Shown in pieces: positions 44,897 to 56,054 of a stretch of DNA of 64,000 nucleotides. A program made the translations under genes and the position numbers. The notes beneath the pieces are model-generated. The model saw only the letters and a program-made list of their open reading frames with translations, had not been told where the DNA came from and searched no databases. Source of the stretch: Sorghum bicolor (Eukaryota; Streptophyta; Magnoliopsida; Poales; Poaceae); contig NC_012876.2 of NCBI RefSeq assembly GCF_000003195.3, positions 59,328,407-59,392,406 on the forward strand, written 5' to 3'. Within the stretch, counting starts at the first letter, position 1, and every line of letters starts with the position of its first letter.

Positions 44897-47093
44897 ACAC
44901 CATGATGTGGACGCGATCCTTGCCGGCCTTCACTCATGGACCCACCTTCAATGGCCAGAAAAACACTATTGAATAGCTGACAGATTCGACAAATAATCTC
45001 AAGCGAACAAGTTGCAAGTTATCGTTCGCAAAGAATACCACGAGCACCTTGTCCAGTCAGGCATAGGAGTGTCCTACGAGTATCTAAGTGCAATCACTGT
45101 GTTCCATTGGAAATGCCTCAGTGCAATCACTGTGTTCCATTGGAAATGCCTAAGTGCTAACAGTTCTTTTCTGGCTTAACAATTATTCTTGTTAAGGCTT
45201 CTATAAATATATACTGAAAAAACCAATATGAGTCTATCAGAAACAATATGATGCTACCCAAAAAATTAGGACCTTTCTTTCTCCTTGCAAGAAAGTAAGA
45301 TGATTGGGTAGAAAGCAGAATTGAACTGTTTACATACAAGGAAGAGTGCCTAGTAGGCTATTGTTATAAAGTTTTATCTATCCAAAAATGTAAAACATAT
45401 TTTGTTTGGTGAGGACAAGGCTATGAGTAACAGTTACTCTATAATATGTCATTTATCTGATGCAAAATCATAATCATATGCAAGTACTTCTGATTTTCTG
45501 AATATGAATTCTACAGCATCAATTTTGTGTCACAAATGTTACGTAGTGAGACTAATTCTTGGTCAAAGGCTTGTACTAATGAAACAAAATATGTCTTATA
45601 TTTTGGGATGGTGGGAGTAATAACTTGGCCATCATATATTTCCGTAAGTGCGTAGACTTGCACTGTCTTTATAAAATAGAATTAAATAGTTCAGCTGTCC
45701 TTCCATATGCCAATCATTTACCTATAGCCTGAAGGCTGAAAGTAATTATGCAGCTGGTGTATTTAGTAAATTGACAAATCTTACAATTTAATGGGTATAG
45801 CTTATAATTATGTAAATGGTGCATAATTAGTGGCAATCTTCTGTGCTATGAAATAGATATTTTGAATCACTTTTTTGATAGAATCCGATGTATGCTCGAT
45901 GCTTGTCAAAGAACCCTTAGTGAATAGAACAGATATCTCTTAATTAGATAGATGCTCCATTAGTTACATAGTACATACAAGATACAATTGACTATATTTA
46001 CGGACTTGTTAATGATGCACTCAAATCAAATTATTTGGTTTTCATAAGATATGTGCGCTGTAGCTAGGAGAGGTTCTAAATCAACTTGTATCCATTGAAG
46101 CAAATGAGTCGACAACCCTTTTGCACAATCTCTATTGCAAGTGAATATGTATTGAGAAAATAAATAGAGGCACAGCTAATGTGGTTTAGTAGGCGTGAAG
46201 TCAACAGTAGCATGTGACACTGTATCTGATAACAGAACTGGAGTATGCATGATGATATCAAACCCCATACATGAGTGTGAACTTGGCATCTAACCTTCCA
46301 TCAAATTCAGTCGATTGCTGTCCTTTTTTTTTCAAGCCATAAGTTTTAACGGAATCTGAATATTGCCATGGTTTTCAGTTCACAGGCTTCATTGTTCTCA
46401 TGCCCCATACGTGTGCACCAGAAGATTATTGATATTTCTCCATATCCATAGTTCACGGGCTTCATATGCATATTTGACCATTTTCTAGCATACACTTACA
46501 TTAATTGTATAACACAATACAAATTTATCGATCGACTGACTCTTTATACAGAAAATGCTGCTTCCTTGTGGCCTCCCTCCTGAGAGAGACGAAGATTGAG
46601 GGACTGGTGCATAGCTTAAGTGTTTCCAATGGTGTTGCTTTTGAAGGACCATACTAAGATTAGCCACCGTGGTACTATGTGCGACTTGTGTTATATCTCG
46701 TATGCCTTTGACTTTGGTCTCTATTATGATACATAAATATTCAGAACTTGTATGCATTCTATCAGTGTACTAATGTTAACGAAATGCTGGTTCCGCCCCT
46801 TTGTCATGTCTCTGTGGTGCGTTAGAGAAAATCTAGTTGAGATCAATGACTAAAGTGTTTATTGCAATTTGTTCAGCTGCAATCTGGCTACACGGGGTAA
46901 CAAGAATTTGGAGGGCTGTTCTTACATGGAAAAGGCTGCCAATCTCACTGGCAATTTCTAGCATATCGTCGAAAGGTCACGTGTGGAAGATAAATTGGCA
47001 GTAGGTTACGGTAAAAGGATCCTGTAGATGATTGATGTTGGAACAAGCAGCACTATACTGCAAGGAAGTTAAAAATACATACTTGGGCCTTGT
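44897..47093. other. Gene-free stretch
   Basis: No supported gene. A 33-bp unit (AGTGCAATCACTGTGTTCCA...) is tandemly duplicated at 45087 and 45120. One end of a Stowaway-like element (TCTTATATTTTGGGATGGTGGGAGTA) remains at about 45592-45619. The rest is AT-rich and plain. Confidence 0.45.
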
Positions 47094-47513
47094 TTAGGTC
47101 ACCCCAAAATTTTAAAACCTTTCAAGATTTCTTATCACATAAAATCTTGATGGCACATACATGGAACATTAAATATAGATAAAAAATAACTAATTACACA
47201 ATTTGTTTGTAAATCGTGAGATTTTTTTTATCCTAGTTTTTTTTTTGAAACAAGGAACTTTCATTACTCATTGGCTAACAAATCGTTAGCGACTATTATA
47301 GCTACACTTTCGGATAAGGAGCTAGTGACTAAATCCTCACCCTCAGTGCATAAGAACCCCAAAACCGCCAATCTATGTGCAGCTTGGTTACATTCACGGC
47401 TCACAAACACACACTCATAGTTAAGAAAGTTGGATCCTAGGAGCGACTTGATCTGCGCTATCAGGTGGCTGGCAACTGATTCGTCATATTTTGGATCTAA
47501 ACCAGGCCTTGAT
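47094..47513. mobile_element. MITE interrupted by a LINE 3' fragment
   Basis: GGCCTTGTTTAGGTCACCCC starts a MITE whose interior matches the copy at 36430; ...CTAAACCAGGCC closes it. Between lies a minus-strand LINE tail. It ends in an A-run (T's at 47237-47246) and encodes an RNase H-like end, reading YECVFVSRECNQAAHRLAVLG up to a stop at 47264. The LINE piece is about 260 bp and strongly 5'-truncated. Confidence 0.65.
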
Positions 47514-47784
47514 CTATGGTGGAACATGCGGCACTATACTGCAAGGAAGGTAAAAATGCAATTGGAACAGGCAGCACTATACTGCAAAGAAGGTAAAATG
47601 TGTGCATGAACAAAGAGGAAATGGGATTTGGAAATGGAATTAAGAAATACCAGAGTGTACAACTGAATATCTGTTCATACAGACAACTAGGCTAATGTAC
47701 AAGCTACTATTAAGCTAATGGTAAACTGAACGCAGATCCTAGGGAACCTACATCAGCAGCCAGCAGCTAGCAAATCAAGTCAGA
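47514..47784. repeat. Short tandem repeats and likely 3' flank of the tetraspanin exon
   Basis: A phrase GGAACA(A/T)GC(A/G)GCACTATACTGCAA(G/A)GAAGGTAAAA occurs at about 47519 and 47565, and once more at about 47039, on the far side of the MITE/LINE insertion. The remainder may be 3' UTR of the tetraspanin sequence. Confidence 0.5.
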
Positions 47785-48189
47785 TTAAGCGTCACCATTT
47801 CGTTTCCATCCATGGGCGCTGTGGTAGGCGTAATTGTCCCGGCGACTGTTCCTGAAGGCACAACAGCCGAAGGAGAAAACGACGACGACGAAGGCAAGGA
47901 TGACGACGTTAACAATGGCGGCCCGCTTCCAGTCCCGCTTGAGCGCGTCCACCACGCCGGCCTTGCACGACTGGCACCCGTAGCAGAGGTCGTCCTCGTC
48001 GTTGCTCCACGCGCCGCAGTCCGGGTCGGCGGCGGACAACGCGGAGCCAGCCCCTGCCACCGCCTTCGTCTTGGTCGTCCACTCCGTGCCGCCGCCGGCG
48101 TACGTGAAGTTGCAGCTCGCGGGCGGCTTGCAGCACCCGGACTCGACCGGGGAGAGGCCGCCGAGCCGCGCCAGACTGCTGGAGTGGAT
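47785..48189 (-). pseudogene. Orphan C-terminal exon of a plant tetraspanin
   Basis: The frame runs from about 48187 to a stop at 47785 and encodes about 133 residues. It has the plant tetraspanin signature of the large outer loop: GCCKPPASC, then DC.AWSND, then LCYGCQSCKAGV. A basic linker and the fourth membrane helix (VNVVILAFVVVVFSFGCCAF) follow, then a Tyr-containing tail ending KRNGDA. A stop lies just upstream of 48187, next to a possible CAG acceptor. Plant tetraspanins have one intron near this point, so this may be a genuine last exon. However, I find no matching first exon (three membrane helices) on this strand to the right edge. I therefore call it a 5'-truncated gene; the readable part has no internal damage. 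Tetraspanins organise plasma-membrane and exosome domains. Confidence 0.75.
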
Positions 48190-49088
48190 TTTTTAGCCCT
48201 CCACTACTCAGACTGGGGATAGTCAGTCCATGGAGGCTCTCACAACTCGAATCTCTGCCACCATCATCGCTTGTTTGTTTCCCAAGCCGCGTGGCTCCTC
48301 CATCGTTGCCGGTTCCGGCACATCACCAAAGCGCCCCGGTGCTCCCGTCCTCCCTAGCGCCACATCAGGCGTTGCCGTCCTCGCCATGCGCTGCGCGCAC
48401 CACTGGTGTCAGCCGTCGTTCCTCTGACGTTGTTACAGGAACCAGATCGGCGCAGTGGCTCCATTCGTGCCAGGTGCGTCACTGGAGCGGCGTGGCGCTC
48501 TCGATCTCTCGTGACCAGATCGGTGCGGCACTGGACCGACGGTGCCATCCTGGCTAGGGGCGTGCGAGGTGTCCGCGCTCATTCCCCGCCACCACGCATG
48601 AGCCTCCTCGCCGGCGAAGCTGCAACTACTGCACCATATCTGGTATCATGACACTGTTCCTCACCACACCAGCGTTTTACCTTTTTGATACTGCAGACAC
48701 TCATCATAGTGGCCATAGATGCTACGCCTCATGGCCAGCTCGTGGTGGTCAGGACTCAAAAGATGTTTATTAGTGTAAAATGTGCTTCAAGATGTTGTTC
48801 TCTAAATCTTTCGGGTGCTATTATACTGTAAATGTTAGCAAAATATAAATTGTCACTCAATAGAAATTGGCACTCATTGTAAGATGACATTGGTTTATAC
48901 ATAAATGTTCTAGAATGCATCTGTCAATGCAATGCACAAAAGTTGTTGTTGACTTTATGTTTTTTGTCATCAAGCCTGAAACAATCTTGTCACAAAAGCT
49001 CCTAGCAAACTACTGAGTATTACACTTAATGGCATTGCTGTTGGTGAATCACATATATTCCATGGATGATGTGTACTGAACTACCAAC
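48190..49088. other. Gene-free stretch, GC-rich then AT-rich
   Basis: Positions 48220-48650 are GC-rich with several overlapping frames on both strands, none of recognisable content. The rest is AT-rich. I searched this part for a tetraspanin first exon and saw none. Confidence 0.45.
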
Positions 49089-49409
49089 TTAGATGCAAGT
49101 TAACTCATGAGCAGCCTTGGGCCCAATTCCAGCATCGTCAGCTGTCTCTATTTCAAAACCTTGTAACTCTGAAAATTTTCTTTCGGATACCATCAAGTGT
49201 GAGGTTTGTGGCAGTTGAAGGGTATGATTGTGTTCCAAAAACATAGTGGTCACTTTATAATTTCTCTTATTCTTGTCCATTATAAGTCCCATATTCTTGT
49301 CCATTATAAGTCCCATGCGAACTTGACAGTTGGTCCTAGTTTTAGCTCGACACATTGTTAGATAATATCTTTTATATGGCTTTTCTATGACCCTCATTTG
49401 CACAAACAA
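49089..49409 (-). pseudogene. FAR1/FHY3-type (MULE-derived) domain fragment
   Basis: The 106-codon frame resembles the end of the FAR1 DNA-binding domain and the following segment: TRTNCQVRM, EHNHTL, then SERKFSELQ and AGIGPKAAHEL. FAR1-related proteins derive from Mutator-like transposases and act as transcription factors in light signalling. The zinc-coordinating N-terminal part, the transposase core and the SWIM domain are absent. An 8-residue segment is duplicated (24-bp tandem repeat at 49269 and 49293). Confidence 0.65.
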
Positions 49410-51221
49410 ATATGTAGGAACTAATCTTTTTATCTGATTTTCTTTTGTTTGTGTACATTTTCTTCACCTCAAAGCCTTTCCGACCTCCATAGCTAATTCA
49501 AAACATCCAAGCCTCATCTATAGTACTAAACTATATGCCAACTTGAGGTAAAAGATTAAGAAGTAAGCCCTCCTTACAAGAAAACAGATAAAAATGACAT
49601 AATATTATTAGGTGGCGAGCTGAACAACTACAATCTATCCTCAAATTAGTTGGACAAAAAAACAATCATGGCTTTACACACCTATTTCTCTTCCATGTTA
49701 AATGTGCATATTTTGTTTTCGTTCAAGCAAGTTGATGTTCCCATCAAGCTTCCATATCATCTCCTTCAATGTATCAATCCCAGCAAAATCCTGTGAAGAT
49801 GGACAATCCCGGCGCCAAAGTATCGAGTAGTCGCTTCAGAACCAAAATACAGCTGCTCTGTTGTACGGGTTTTTCTAGGGAGTGGACGCGGACACGGCTC
49901 TGTTGTTGGGCCGAAGCCCAGCTAGCTGAGGGGGCAACACATAGTATGCTCTAGTCACCGTTAGATATGAATGAACGCTCAGATGTTCAGCAACCGTAGA
50001 GAAGTCAGGTGGCCAACTGCAGAGGATCTCATTCCGGTACCATCGTCCTCGCGACTGCGATTTCGAGTGCATCCACATGTACCTACCCCCGCGACCGTGA
50101 TTCCAGAGCACGAGAGGCTCCATTGCAGTTCACTTCTCAACCTTTTCTTCTGTCGTTCACCCGGCGTGCGGGCGCTCCCTCTCTCGTGTGGCTACTGGGC
50201 GACCCGCGCGACGCTGCCTAGCTCTTCGTCGATCCCTTGGCCACAGGCCTTCGTCGCGTCCTTCGACAAGCACCCAGGTACTGCGCACCCTTTCTCTTCG
50301 GTTCCTGCTGTGTGAAACCGAGCACCCGAACCCTAACTTAAGCTATTCGACCATTATGTAGTCAGATCCGTATACATGCCTATGGTTTTTTTTTTTTTGC
50401 AAAATAGTATTACTGGGTCTGCCCCTGTTCTCCTGGGATGAGGTTCATTCCTCGTGTCTTTGGTAGATCTAGATTATGTGCTTCCGAGCGTCTGTGGCCA
50501 ATCCTCTCTTTTTATTTGTTCTGCTGATCTCTGCCGACCGGGCAGTGATTGAGATGATGAAGAACATATACTTCTTTTGCTTTTTTTGTGTGTGGGGGGG
50601 GAGGGGGCAATATTCGTTGTGTACAACCAGAGTTGTTCTCTGATTAATATATCTTAAGCTAGCCCCTGACTTCTACTTTCTTAAACTTTGAAATGTTGAA
50701 ACATCATGATACTTTCATGATTTTGCAGGTCGCAGCCATTGATTTAGGAAAGTAGTAGTTGAGTATAGTGGTGGAGCCAAGATTTTATAAAGCCTGAGCG
50801 TAATGTCATACTAATACTAACAAGATAAACATAACACAAGATTATAAGAGAGGTTAAGTGCTAAGGGAGCAGTGACTCGCTGACTAAGTTTAAGCAGGCT
50901 TAAGCATCACTAATCCCTTAAGAGTTATGTGATGTAGTAGACATTACAATTTTAATCTTATTAAACCGAACAAACAGAGGAGAGAGTGGAGAGCAATTGA
51001 GAAAGAGCAAATGAATATCCTTGTCTATCTCTCCTCTTTCCTTTTCATAGGAAAGGTGTGAGGGAAAATTTTTATAATTTCTCCTAATAGGGTTTGTATT
51101 TTAAAAAATATTTTTAGAGAAATAATTATGTTACAATGTTATGTGATTGGACTCTATAGACACTATTATGATTCCTAATCCTAACATATATTATTCTAAA
51201 TATATAGATATTAATTATATA
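49410..51221. other. Gene-free stretch, possibly 5' non-coding exon
   Basis: No supported protein. A GC-rich patch at about 49990-50320 ending near GCACCCAG/GTACTG could be a non-coding first exon of some transcript. The frame at 49971-50315 has no family resemblance. Confidence 0.35.
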
Positions 51222-51456
51222 CTCCCTCCGTCCCAAAAAGAGTGTCGTTTTAGTTTTTCGTGCCACAAGTTTGACTCGATTTGTAAAAAATACCTGCAAT
51301 ATTTGTATCTCTAAATAAAGTTGTTAAAAAACTAGACTTAAAGATCTTTCCAATGATATTAATTATGTACTATAAATATTAATATTTTTTATTCTATATT
51401 TAGTTAAACTTATTTCTCAGGAAGCGTAAACGACATTTATTTTGGGACGGAGGGAG
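51222..51456. mobile_element. Stowaway MITE
   Basis: 235 bp with ends CTCCCTCCGTCCCAAAA and TTTTGGGACGGAGGGAG, flanked by TA (51220-51221, 51457-51458). It is intact, AT-rich inside, and has no coding content. Confidence 0.92.
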
Positions 51457-51569
51457 TAGGTGCTAATTTGTCAAAAGATGTTAGAAAGAAAAAAAAATAG
51501 AAGTTGCTAAAAAAAATGAAAAATAAAAAAGAAAAAAAATTGTATGAGCTTTTATTTAGTGGCCCATCA

Positions 51570-51960
51570 AACCCATGCTCTATCTTCCTCGCAGCCCCGC
51601 TCAGGCTCGGTCCTCAGCGCAGATCTTCTGCTCCTTGCCCACTCGCGCTCAGGCTCGGTCCCAGGATCGGATCTTCCGCGCGTCGGCGGCTCCCCCTCGA
51701 CGGCGTCAAGCGACGGAGGGGCAGTCCCAGTCTCGGCGGCGGCGTCGGCGGCTCCCCCTCCCGCCTCTCGCCAGTCGCCTCGCGCCTTCGCCTCCGTCCT
51801 CCGCGCACCGGCCGGCGACCCTGCGTACGCACCTCCCTCTCCCCCTCCCGCCTCTGCTGTAACGTGGGAGCCCGGCCAGCTGCCCAGGGTGGCCGGGCCT
51901 TGGCTCCGCCGGTGGTTGAGTACTGGATGGTGTTGCATTAGTGGGGGCTGTGTGGCTTGC
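51570..51960 (+). promoter_or_regulatory. GC-rich promoter/5' UTR region of the PWWP gene
   Basis: CpG-rich sequence with repeated CGGCGGCTCCCCCTC and CTCAGGCTCGGTCC phrases about 0.5-0.8 kb before the PWWP start codon. An acceptor-like GATGCAG at 52389-52395, just before the coding start, suggests a spliced 5' UTR beginning here. This is inference from composition and position. Confidence 0.45.
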
Positions 51961-52411
51961 TGCCTCACTGAGAAGCTGCTTGTGAATCTGAACATGAAGC
52001 GAACGAATCTAGTTTGATTTCTGTGCATATTGGATGGAAATACATATATCTAGCTTCAAAATCCTGTGGTGTAGCCTTGGATGTCAAGATCACATGTGTG
52101 TTATGTACGATTTTCATAACTCATAACCGAATCACCTATTTTACCAAGGTTTTCCTTTAAATTCCTTTATATGGGTTACATGTGTAGGAGCGCATCTGAA
52201 GCTTATATAAGCATAAAACGAGCTGTAGCCTTTTAGAAAACTGGTTTCAGCATCAGATGGGTAGTGCAGCTCCACTGATCTGTCCTTGCAGATGCTTGAA
52301 ATTGATCTTTTGGTATATCATTTCCATTAATCAACCAGCTCCCCTGGTGGACAATCTTGAACATTTTTCTTATCCCATGACCCATGGTGATGCAGGTTTT
52401 CATTGATCAGT

Positions 52412-55400
52412 ATGGTGAATGAAAATGCAGAGAAAGATCATGACACTGGTCCAGAAAATAAGTTAAGACACAATTTCCGATTGGGAGATATAACATGGGT
52501 TAAGTGCAGTGGTTCTTCATGGTGGCCAGCCCAGGTATGAGTTATGAAATCGCACCTTGTTAGCATCAATGTTTTAAAGGTGTCGCATAGGCAACGACTA
52601 GGCGTCCAGGCGAGGCGAAGGGCTGAGCGTCAGGGGTCACCTAGCGAGGTGGCGTATGGCGTCCGCCTTACGCATTAGGCGTCTGCGGTGTCGCCAACTA
52701 GCCTACGGCGGTCGCCTCACGGGCAGGGAAATTAGTGCGGGAAGGAAGTTTCTCCCCCGCGGCCTTCCGTGCGCCAAAGAAGTCGAGCGAAGGAAAGGAA
52801 ACCGCACGCGGGAAAGGAAAGGAAATCGCGCGCGGGAAGAGGGGGATTGGGAGAGAAAGGGATAAGAAGGGGAGGAGAGACGGAGAGAGGAAATCCATCG
52901 CACCTGCCGGCTTCCACTTCTTCTCTTTGCGCTCACGCATCCCGCACAACTCATTGATTCCCGCACGGAAGAAGGGGATTGGGGGAAACTCGTCGGTCCC
53001 CTGCTCTTCATGGTGTCCAGGTTCTGCTTACTTGCCTGTATGTCTCTCCTCTCCCTTTTCCTATCCTCTCTCCCCTCTTGAAGGTCGAAGCTTGCCTGCT
53101 TTGTTCCCTGCTGCTCTGTTTTTGCCCCTGCTGCTCTGTTCCATAGATGCAGAGTGGAGTGGACTGCTGCTTCCTTTCCATGTGTTGTTCTTTGTTAGTT
53201 CTTTAATTCTTTGTTTGAGCAGTTCATAGCACATTGGCAAGTTCAGATCTCAAAGTTGCTACCTTACTACTTGATGTTGCGAACTAGTAGTCTAGTAGCA
53301 CCACTTATTATTGTTTTACATACTAAGAATTGGCGATATTAATGTCTGATTTGCTTCTGAATTTTAGATTGTTAATGACCGATGTCCTTGTTGCTTACGG
53401 CACATTGGAACTAAATACTGGACATATTATTTTTTTAGGAAGAATCTAAAGTTGGCTAGGGACCTAGTGTTATAGCTTGACATTTGTGTTTGAAGTTTTG
53501 AACAGTAACATTTATCACAATGTTTTAAATGAACAACATTTGCAGTTCATCTGCCATCACAGTAACATTTATCACAATGATTTAAATGAACAACATTTAC
53601 AGTTCATCTGCCATCACCTTAGCATATGAATGATCTGAAGTGAAGACATTAGTTTTTTAGACTGAATTTTACCAGCAGGCCCTGAACTTATACCAGATTT
53701 CTTGATCTCATTCAAGTCTACGGACTCTGAAACTGCATATTTGGGACCTTAAACATGTCCTCGGTTTTCAGGTAGGCCCAACTGGTCCACATCGGCCCAG
53801 ATGGCTGTGTGTGTTGGGGTGGTTGGGAGGGGGTTAAAATGAATTGATTGTTGATGGAAGTACTAGATGGCTTCAAGGTCCTAGCTTATAAAATAACAGC
53901 GCATTATAGGCCCTAAAACTCTTCCAGGAGCAACGCAAGTGCCACTGTGGCATACACATATCCAGAATATGCAACTTGAGAGTTTGTGGACCTTGACTGG
54001 AACTCGGGACAAGTTTAGGGAGGCTGTGTGTTGGGGTGGTTGGGAGGGGTTAAAATGAATTGATTGTTGATGGAAGTACTAGATGGCTTCAAGGTCCTAG
54101 CTTATAAAATAACAGCGCATTATAGGCCCTAAAAGTCTTCCAGGAGCAATGCAAGTGCCACTGTGGCATACACATATCCAGAATATGCAACTTGAGAGTT
54201 TGTGGCCCTTGACTGGAACTCGGGACAAGTTTAGGGACTGCTTTTTACTATTATCTTTATTACTACTTGTTCTGGACTCTAGCTTCCTCTGCATCTAATT
54301 ACACCCAATTTCTCTTTCTGAATTCAAGGTCATTGATGAACTATGTGTTGGTAGCAAGCCTAAGAAGAAAGACAAGTATGATTGCCTAGTTCGGCTCTAT
54401 GGAACATGTCAATAGTAAGGGATCCTAAGACACATTAGAGTTTTCTTTTCTTTCTGTAATGATATTCTTTGAGTCACTTTTTAAATTCTTCTGTTGTTTT
54501 ACTTTCAGCTTATATGTAGACCCTTGGAAGTCTAACTCAGAATTTGAAATGGTATGCATAAGCTTGTCTCATATGGGTAGTGATATGGATCTTTCTCTAT
54601 AGTGGTGATAATTAGGATTTGTCATATAAGTTCAATGTATGCAGATGCTGAAGCAAGAAAACAAGAGCACAATGGAAGCATTCCGTGAGGTGCTTGAGAA
54701 GGTAGAGCAGTCACCTGCACAGTTTACAGTAGATATATTATGAGTAAGTACAGATTTTTGAGAGATTTGTTTAATCCAATGATGCAGGAGCTCTCTGGCG
54801 TTAACTTGTGCAGTGATTATGAGGATGGTTATGAAGAGGAAGCTGTCAACTCAAAAGGTGAACATTTTCTTCTTTGCTGTGCAATCTAATGCATGTGTTC
54901 CCTGTATACTCAACATGGTTTTCCTTGTGGTTGATCATTTGATTATTCATCGCTCTCTTTTCTATTATGATTCTTGTGACATGCATATTTTCAGCTTTTA
55001 ATAAAATTCGTCATTTTTGGGAACATGTTCTATCTGGCATAGTGTTTATGCAAAGACAGTTCATCTTATGGTTGCTTAAACGTCATATGTTGTGTGAGGC
55101 CATACGTGCGTGCCGCATGACACTACAGCAACAAGACGTGATGGGTTCGGTGTGCCTTGTAATTGTAACAGTGGTTTCATTTAAATATCAAATATGCAAC
55201 ATGTAACTCTGTTCACTGAATCTTTTGGTGAAATAAGTTCATTTTTTAACTTGTTGTCAATGAAGAAAATTATATTTTACTTCAGTTGCTATACATCTGA
55301 ATTTTCTAAATTCAACATTCAGGTGGTGACACCAAAGGGACCTCAAAGAAGACCTCTTCTAGAAAAGCCAGAAAACAAGAAGGTGTGAAGCAGCTATATA

Positions 55401-56054
55401 ATGAAGAGGAAGACCAGAATGTTGGGAGCAATGCAACTGCTCGGAAAAGAAAGGGTGGGCGTGCAAGACAATCAAGTTCTACTCATGATGATAAAGATAA
55501 TAGTGACAGTTCAGCTGAAGGTTTCAGGAACAAGAGACAGAAGTATGCTGCTCAAAGCGCTTCGGATATACTTGGAAGTGAAGATGCAACTCAAGGTTCA
55601 AAGCATACTGAAATAAAAGCTATGGTCAGGGATATACTGTTCAAGGACATTATTGACAAGGAGCATGATGCTGAAATGGCTTACGTGGATGAAGTGATTA
55701 ATGGCATTTGTAATGCTACTGACAGTGTGATTGGTAGTGGTGATGCTTGTACCAAAGGCGGACGAGGCCTCAAGCCGAGTGGTAGTGGAGTGGAGGGTGA
55801 GTCAAGCAATGCCCCTGTAAGTTGACCCCGTTGCCCACACCCGCCCTTCCCAACTGCTTTTATGATCTCAAATTTTACTTGCTGGTTTGACGAAATTTCC
55901 TCAGAGCAGGGGAACAACACTGATGACACAGGGGCAACTTAGTGCACGCCGGAATAGGCAAATCAGGATCATGCAAACCCTCGCTCTGATTGCTCCATCA
56001 GGATCACCATTCGGCAGGAATGAAGTTGTTGCAGCCATGCACCAAAAAGTCTAA
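52412..56054 (+). CDS. PWWP-domain protein
   Basis: Seven exons encode 340 residues: 52412-52534, 54329-54414, 54509-54551, 54645-54701, 54788-54857, 55323-55816 and 55905-56054. Every junction has GT/AG ends and keeps the frame. The N-terminus holds a PWWP domain (about 22-95): LGDITWVKCSGSSWWPAQVID, with SWWP at 36-39 in place of PWWP, then VRLYGTCQYLYVDPW. PWWP domains bind methylated histone tails and DNA, so a nuclear chromatin reader is likely. The rest is acidic, then Lys/Arg/Ser-rich with nuclear-localisation-like clusters (ARKRKGGRAR), a short helical block (KAMVRDILFKDIIDKEH) and a basic C-terminus (ARRNRQIRIMQTLALIAP). The start is the first ATG after the inferred acceptor; an in-frame TGA lies at 52388. 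Intron 1 (1.8 kb) contains two recent tandem duplications. Confidence 0.88.
52560..53230. other. GC-rich insert within intron 1 of the PWWP gene
   Basis: From about 52580 the sequence changes to a GGCGACTAGGCGTCCAGGCGAGGCGAAG-like, repetitive GC-rich stretch. A purine-rich run follows (GGAAAGGAAA, 52795-52890). Several open frames on both strands have low-complexity composition and no family match. It looks like an inserted repeat, with no visible boundaries. Confidence 0.35.
53503..53616. repeat. 57-bp tandem duplication in intron 1 of the PWWP gene
   Basis: CAGTAACATTTATCACAATG begins units at 53503 and 53560. The units differ by two bases. Confidence 0.88.
53809..54238. repeat. 217-bp tandem duplication in intron 1 of the PWWP gene
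   Basis: Two units (53809-54025 and 54026-54238) begin GTGTTGGGGTGGTTGGGAGG-type sequence and end GGGACAAGTTTAGGGA. They differ by about four bases and a G-run length change, so the duplication is recent. It ends about 90 bp before exon 2. Confidence 0.88.

Noticed and set aside
51504..52028. Overlapping frames of 95-157 codons in the GC-rich region
   Set aside because: Low-complexity Ser/Pro/Arg composition on both strands fits a GC-rich 5' UTR rather than a protein.
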